Position numbers and translations under genes: made by a program. Of a stretch of DNA of 64,000 bases, positions 61,903 to 64,000 are shown one piece after another. The notes under the pieces are model-generated. The model had not been told where the DNA came from. It did not search any database and was given only the letters and a program-made list of their open reading frames with translations. This DNA comes from Bursaphelenchus xylophilus. Its lineage: Eukaryota > Nematoda > Chromadorea > Rhabditida > Aphelenchoididae. The stretch spans positions 1,550,001 to 1,614,000 of the forward strand of contig CAJFCV020000006.1 of the NCBI GenBank assembly GCA_904066235.2, written 5' to 3'. How positions within the stretch are numbered: the first letter of the stretch is position 1; each line of letters starts with the position of its first letter.

Positions 61903-62260
61903 AGTGTCAGATTCCACGGAACCTGGAGTTATCCACGATGTGTCAACTCGATGGAATTTATGGAGAGAGAGAAATGTCCCCTGTGTCAACTGTTTCCCCA
62001 GTTGTTTTTCCCCGATGTTCGAGAATGTTCGGTGGAGAGATCCCGAAGCGAAGCGCCTGATTTACGACACCGTAACCTTCTCCGAGGTTTTATCCCATCT
62101 TGATCAGTTATATTTTATGGTGTTGTTGTAGCGTGGTGGAGTTGTTGTGTTCGTGTGTCGAGTTGTTGTAGGTGTTGTAGAGTTGTGAAACCACCGCAAG
62201 ACCACAGCCAGATCGTTGAATTTCTTTTCTATCCGAAGGTGGAATCGGACAATGAGCATT
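61903..62260 (+). mobile_element. Duplicated transposon-like segment, copy 2
   Basis: Matches 59382-59960 at high identity but is shortened: ~300 bp of the middle of copy 1 is missing, so either copy 1 gained or copy 2 lost it. No coding domain recognised. Confidence 0.5.
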
Positions 62261-62399
62261 GTGCAAGAAAAGAAGGCCAACTGCACAGCGCACTTGATTT
62301 TTCAAACAAAATCGTTGCGACGCAAGCCTTTTTTGCATTGGGAGAAAGCGAAAGGCACAACTACAAAAATCCATTCACTTTATGAAAATGCTCATAAGT

Positions 62400-62850
62400 A
62401 GTAGCAATTGAACGTTGAGCTGATGCTTTAGTATTATATTTTAGGGAGTTTTGACCTCATTTTTAATATTTGTTTAGTGTCTATTAATTGATTTTGTATA
62501 ATCTTAACAAAAAGGTGTTTTAAGTTTATAGTTTTGGTACGTATGTGCCCACATTGAAGAGTTGTCATAGTAGAGAACATTCTGGCCATTTGTATCGACA
62601 CTTGAAGAACAGTGAGACATTCTGTTTTGCACAGGTTACACTCTCTTTTTAGCTATAGGATTTTGAATTTTTGTCGGCTTGTGTGGGCAGGGTTTAGTAG
62701 CTGCTGTATTTTTGGGTTCATAGATGATTTTGAGGCTCCACAAACTCCAAAATCCTAGTTTATATCGAAGTTCTTTGTTGGTAGAAAAATTATTTCTCTG
62801 TCGAGAAAATAATGAGCACTTTGTCGCTTTCCGATAGCCACTAGTCGTTC
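62400..62850. other. Unassigned sequence
   Basis: A family D/E left end (TCTGTCGAGAAAATAATGAGCACTTTGTCGC) is present at ~62798-62826. Otherwise I see nothing. Confidence 0.4.
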
Positions 62851-62998
62851 CATAAAGTGCATAGACTTTTGTTCACAAAATGCGCGGCGACGTAGGTGAA
62901 AGAATAATATGTCGCGGTGACTTTTGAATTGCAAAAGGTCAAATGAAAGTGCACAAAATTTGCGACGTATAGTCTACGCACTTTATGGAAATGCTAAT
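62850..62998. mobile_element. Family F element, complete copy
   Basis: Left TTCCATAAAGTGCATAGACTTTTG, right AGTCTACGCACTTTATGGAAATGCTAATAG; ~100 bp interior (GCGCGGCGACG, ATATGTCGCGGTGAC) without GCAC-N-GTGC palindromes. It immediately precedes the duplicated MFSD8 exon. Confidence 0.7.
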
Positions 62999-63003
62999 AG
63001 TAA

Positions 63004-63093
63004 AATTTCAGTCGCCTTTTCACAATGTTCGGCCCGCAATTGGCGTGGCTGTTGAAGATGACTGTTCTGGTCATCGTTCTCATCTGCTGTTAT
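63004..63093 (+). pseudogene. Duplicated fragment of the last MFSD8-like exon
   Basis: ATTTCAG-TCGCCTTTTCACAATGTTCGGCCCGCAATTGGCGTGGCTGTTG... copies the acceptor and first ~75 bases of exon 6 of the MFSD8-like gene (53560-53640, minus strand), here on the plus strand (MFGPQLAWLLKMTVLVIVLI against MFGPQLAWLLEMIVLVIVLI). Homology stops at CTCATCTGCTG, where a family D/E terminus (TTATTTTCCCGACAGACTG) takes over. Differences are mainly at third codon positions, so the source may be a paralogous gene under selection rather than this one. Confidence 0.75.
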
Positions 63094-63149
63094 TTTCCCG
63101 ACAGACTGAAACGAGTTTTGACTTTGTTTTTGTATAGGATAATTCACTA

Positions 63150-63236
63150 CAGTGAGGGGCCTGATCCAGTGGCAAAAAACGTCCCATTTTGCATCCAGGA
63201 AGGAACCAAATTGCCTCCAAATACCTCCCTTTTCTA
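63150..63236. mobile_element. Family A left half, interrupted by family C
   Basis: CAGTGAGGGGCCTGATCCAGTGGC with TA at left, running to AATACCTCCCTTTTCTAA, where the family C terminus CAGGGGAAGTACTCC begins. Confidence 0.65.
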
Positions 63237-63237
63237 A

Positions 63238-63687
63238 CAGGGGAAGTACTCCAAGTGCGACACTCAGATTTTGATGAAACTTGGCACAAATTTAGAATGT
63301 TTTTTTCTAAGACATATGCGAGAATCCCAGCTCGCGCTTTGCAGAAACAACCGAGACTTTTAGATTGAAAGTCGGCGGAAATTTAGGACTTTTTGCCGAA
63401 TTTCGGCACGAAAAGTTTGATGCCTATTTCTACCGTAAAGGATAATATTTCTACAAAAAAATCAAATTTTTCCGCACGAAACTGCCAAAGTTATGGCCAA
63501 AAAGCGCTTTCCTCTCTCTGCTATCCACGTTTAGCGTGCTCTCTCGGCGGCAAAAATCGTTTGATTTCTCGGCGGCGCCCGCAAAGCGCGAGCTAAAACT
63601 TTCAGGAATTGATATTTAGTCCATACCCGACATGTGTGCAAAATTTAAAGAAAATCTGAGCGTCGCACTTGGAGTACTTCCCCTGAA
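63238..63687. mobile_element. Family C MITE, best copy
   Basis: TIRs CAGGGGAAGTACTCCAAGTGCGACACTCAG and CTGAGCGTCGCACTTGGAGTACTTCCCCTG. Interior order: GATGAAACTTGGCACAAATTTAG, TCGCGCTTTGCAGAAACAACCGAGA, CTACCGTAAAGGATAATATTTC, GCCAAAGTTATGGCCAAAAAG, GCAAAGCGCGAGCTAAAACTTTCAGG. ~450 bp; this is the reference for all family C calls. Confidence 0.8.
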
Positions 63688-63723
63688 AAAAAACCCCTCG
63701 TTTTATTTTTAAAGCGCCATCTA

Positions 63724-63975
63724 CAGTGACGTACCTGATCCAGCGGCAAAAAACGTATCATTTTGCGTCCTTGAAGTATCAAAAAATGTGGCAAAATGCC
63801 TCCATCTCCAAGTGAAAAAACTTCGTTTTGAAGAGCTCTCACAAAAAGAGCGGGCGCACGTTTGAAATTGGAGTTTTTTTTTCACTTGGAGAGGGAGGCA
63901 TTTTTTGCCACATTTTTTAATACTTCCCGGATGCAAAATGGCATGTTTTTTGCGACTGGAAGTACTTCCCCTGTT
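63724..63975. mobile_element. Family A MITE with a family C right terminus
   Basis: Left end CAGTGACGTACCTGATCC with TA before it. The right end reads GCGACTGG-AAGTACTTCCCCTGTTAG, i.e. the last bases of family A are replaced by the terminal ~14 bases of family C. The flank after it (TATACAAGATAATTCACTA) repeats the flank at 63133-63149, so the A/C composite may be tandemly duplicated beyond the window. Confidence 0.6.
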
Positions 63976-64000
63976 AGTTTTTATACAAGATAATTCACTA

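Overview
This is eukaryotic nuclear DNA, most likely from a rhabditid nematode close to Caenorhabditis. The evidence is introns bounded by GT(A/G)AGT donors and TTTTCAG acceptors, a reconstructed RPamide-type neuropeptide precursor, introns with phased A/T runs, and many short terminal-inverted-repeat elements of the kind that crowd nematode chromosome arms. The species assignment is inference. Most of the long open frames in the window are artefacts of tandem or palindromic repeats.

Four spliced protein genes can be rebuilt by hand with reading frame kept across every junction. (1) Plus strand, 10769-36490, 8 exons, 495 aa: a suppressor-APC-domain (SAPCD1/2-like) protein with C-terminal coiled coil; its intron 5 is about 18.6 kb. 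(2) Nested antisense in that intron, 16562-18766, 3 exons, 125 aa: a secreted precursor releasing RPamide-like peptides, related to C. elegans NLP-2/22/23. (3) Minus strand, 38192-48842, 12 exons, 792 aa: a GPCPD1-type glycerophosphocholine phosphodiesterase with N-terminal CBM20 and C-terminal GDPD domain; its introns hold three identical antisense tRNA-Arg(UCU) genes. (4) Minus strand, 53466-57360, 6 exons, 520 aa: an MFSD8/CLN7-like major facilitator transporter. A plus-strand copy of part of its last exon lies at about 63.0 kb, and a broken mariner transposase at 58.4-58.8 kb.

The rest is repeats. The dominant signal is a 9-bp interrupted palindrome, GCAC-N-GTGC (N mostly A/T, less often C/G), present several hundred times by eye and usually set in units of about 40-50 bp with a conserved AAAAAAGCCTA spacer. 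It fills the intergenic space and introns but is almost absent from exons. Around it are at least eight families of small inverted-repeat elements (families A-J below), some nested, and several minisatellites, one of which looks derived from transposon ends. Layout: 1-10.7 kb repeats without a supported gene; 10.8-36.5 kb the SAPCD-like gene with nested neuropeptide gene; 36.5-38.2 kb convergent intergenic gap; 38.2-48.8 kb GPCPD1-like; 48.9-53.4 kb repeats and one doubtful small gene; 53.5-57.4 kb MFSD8-like; 57.4-64 kb transposon debris.
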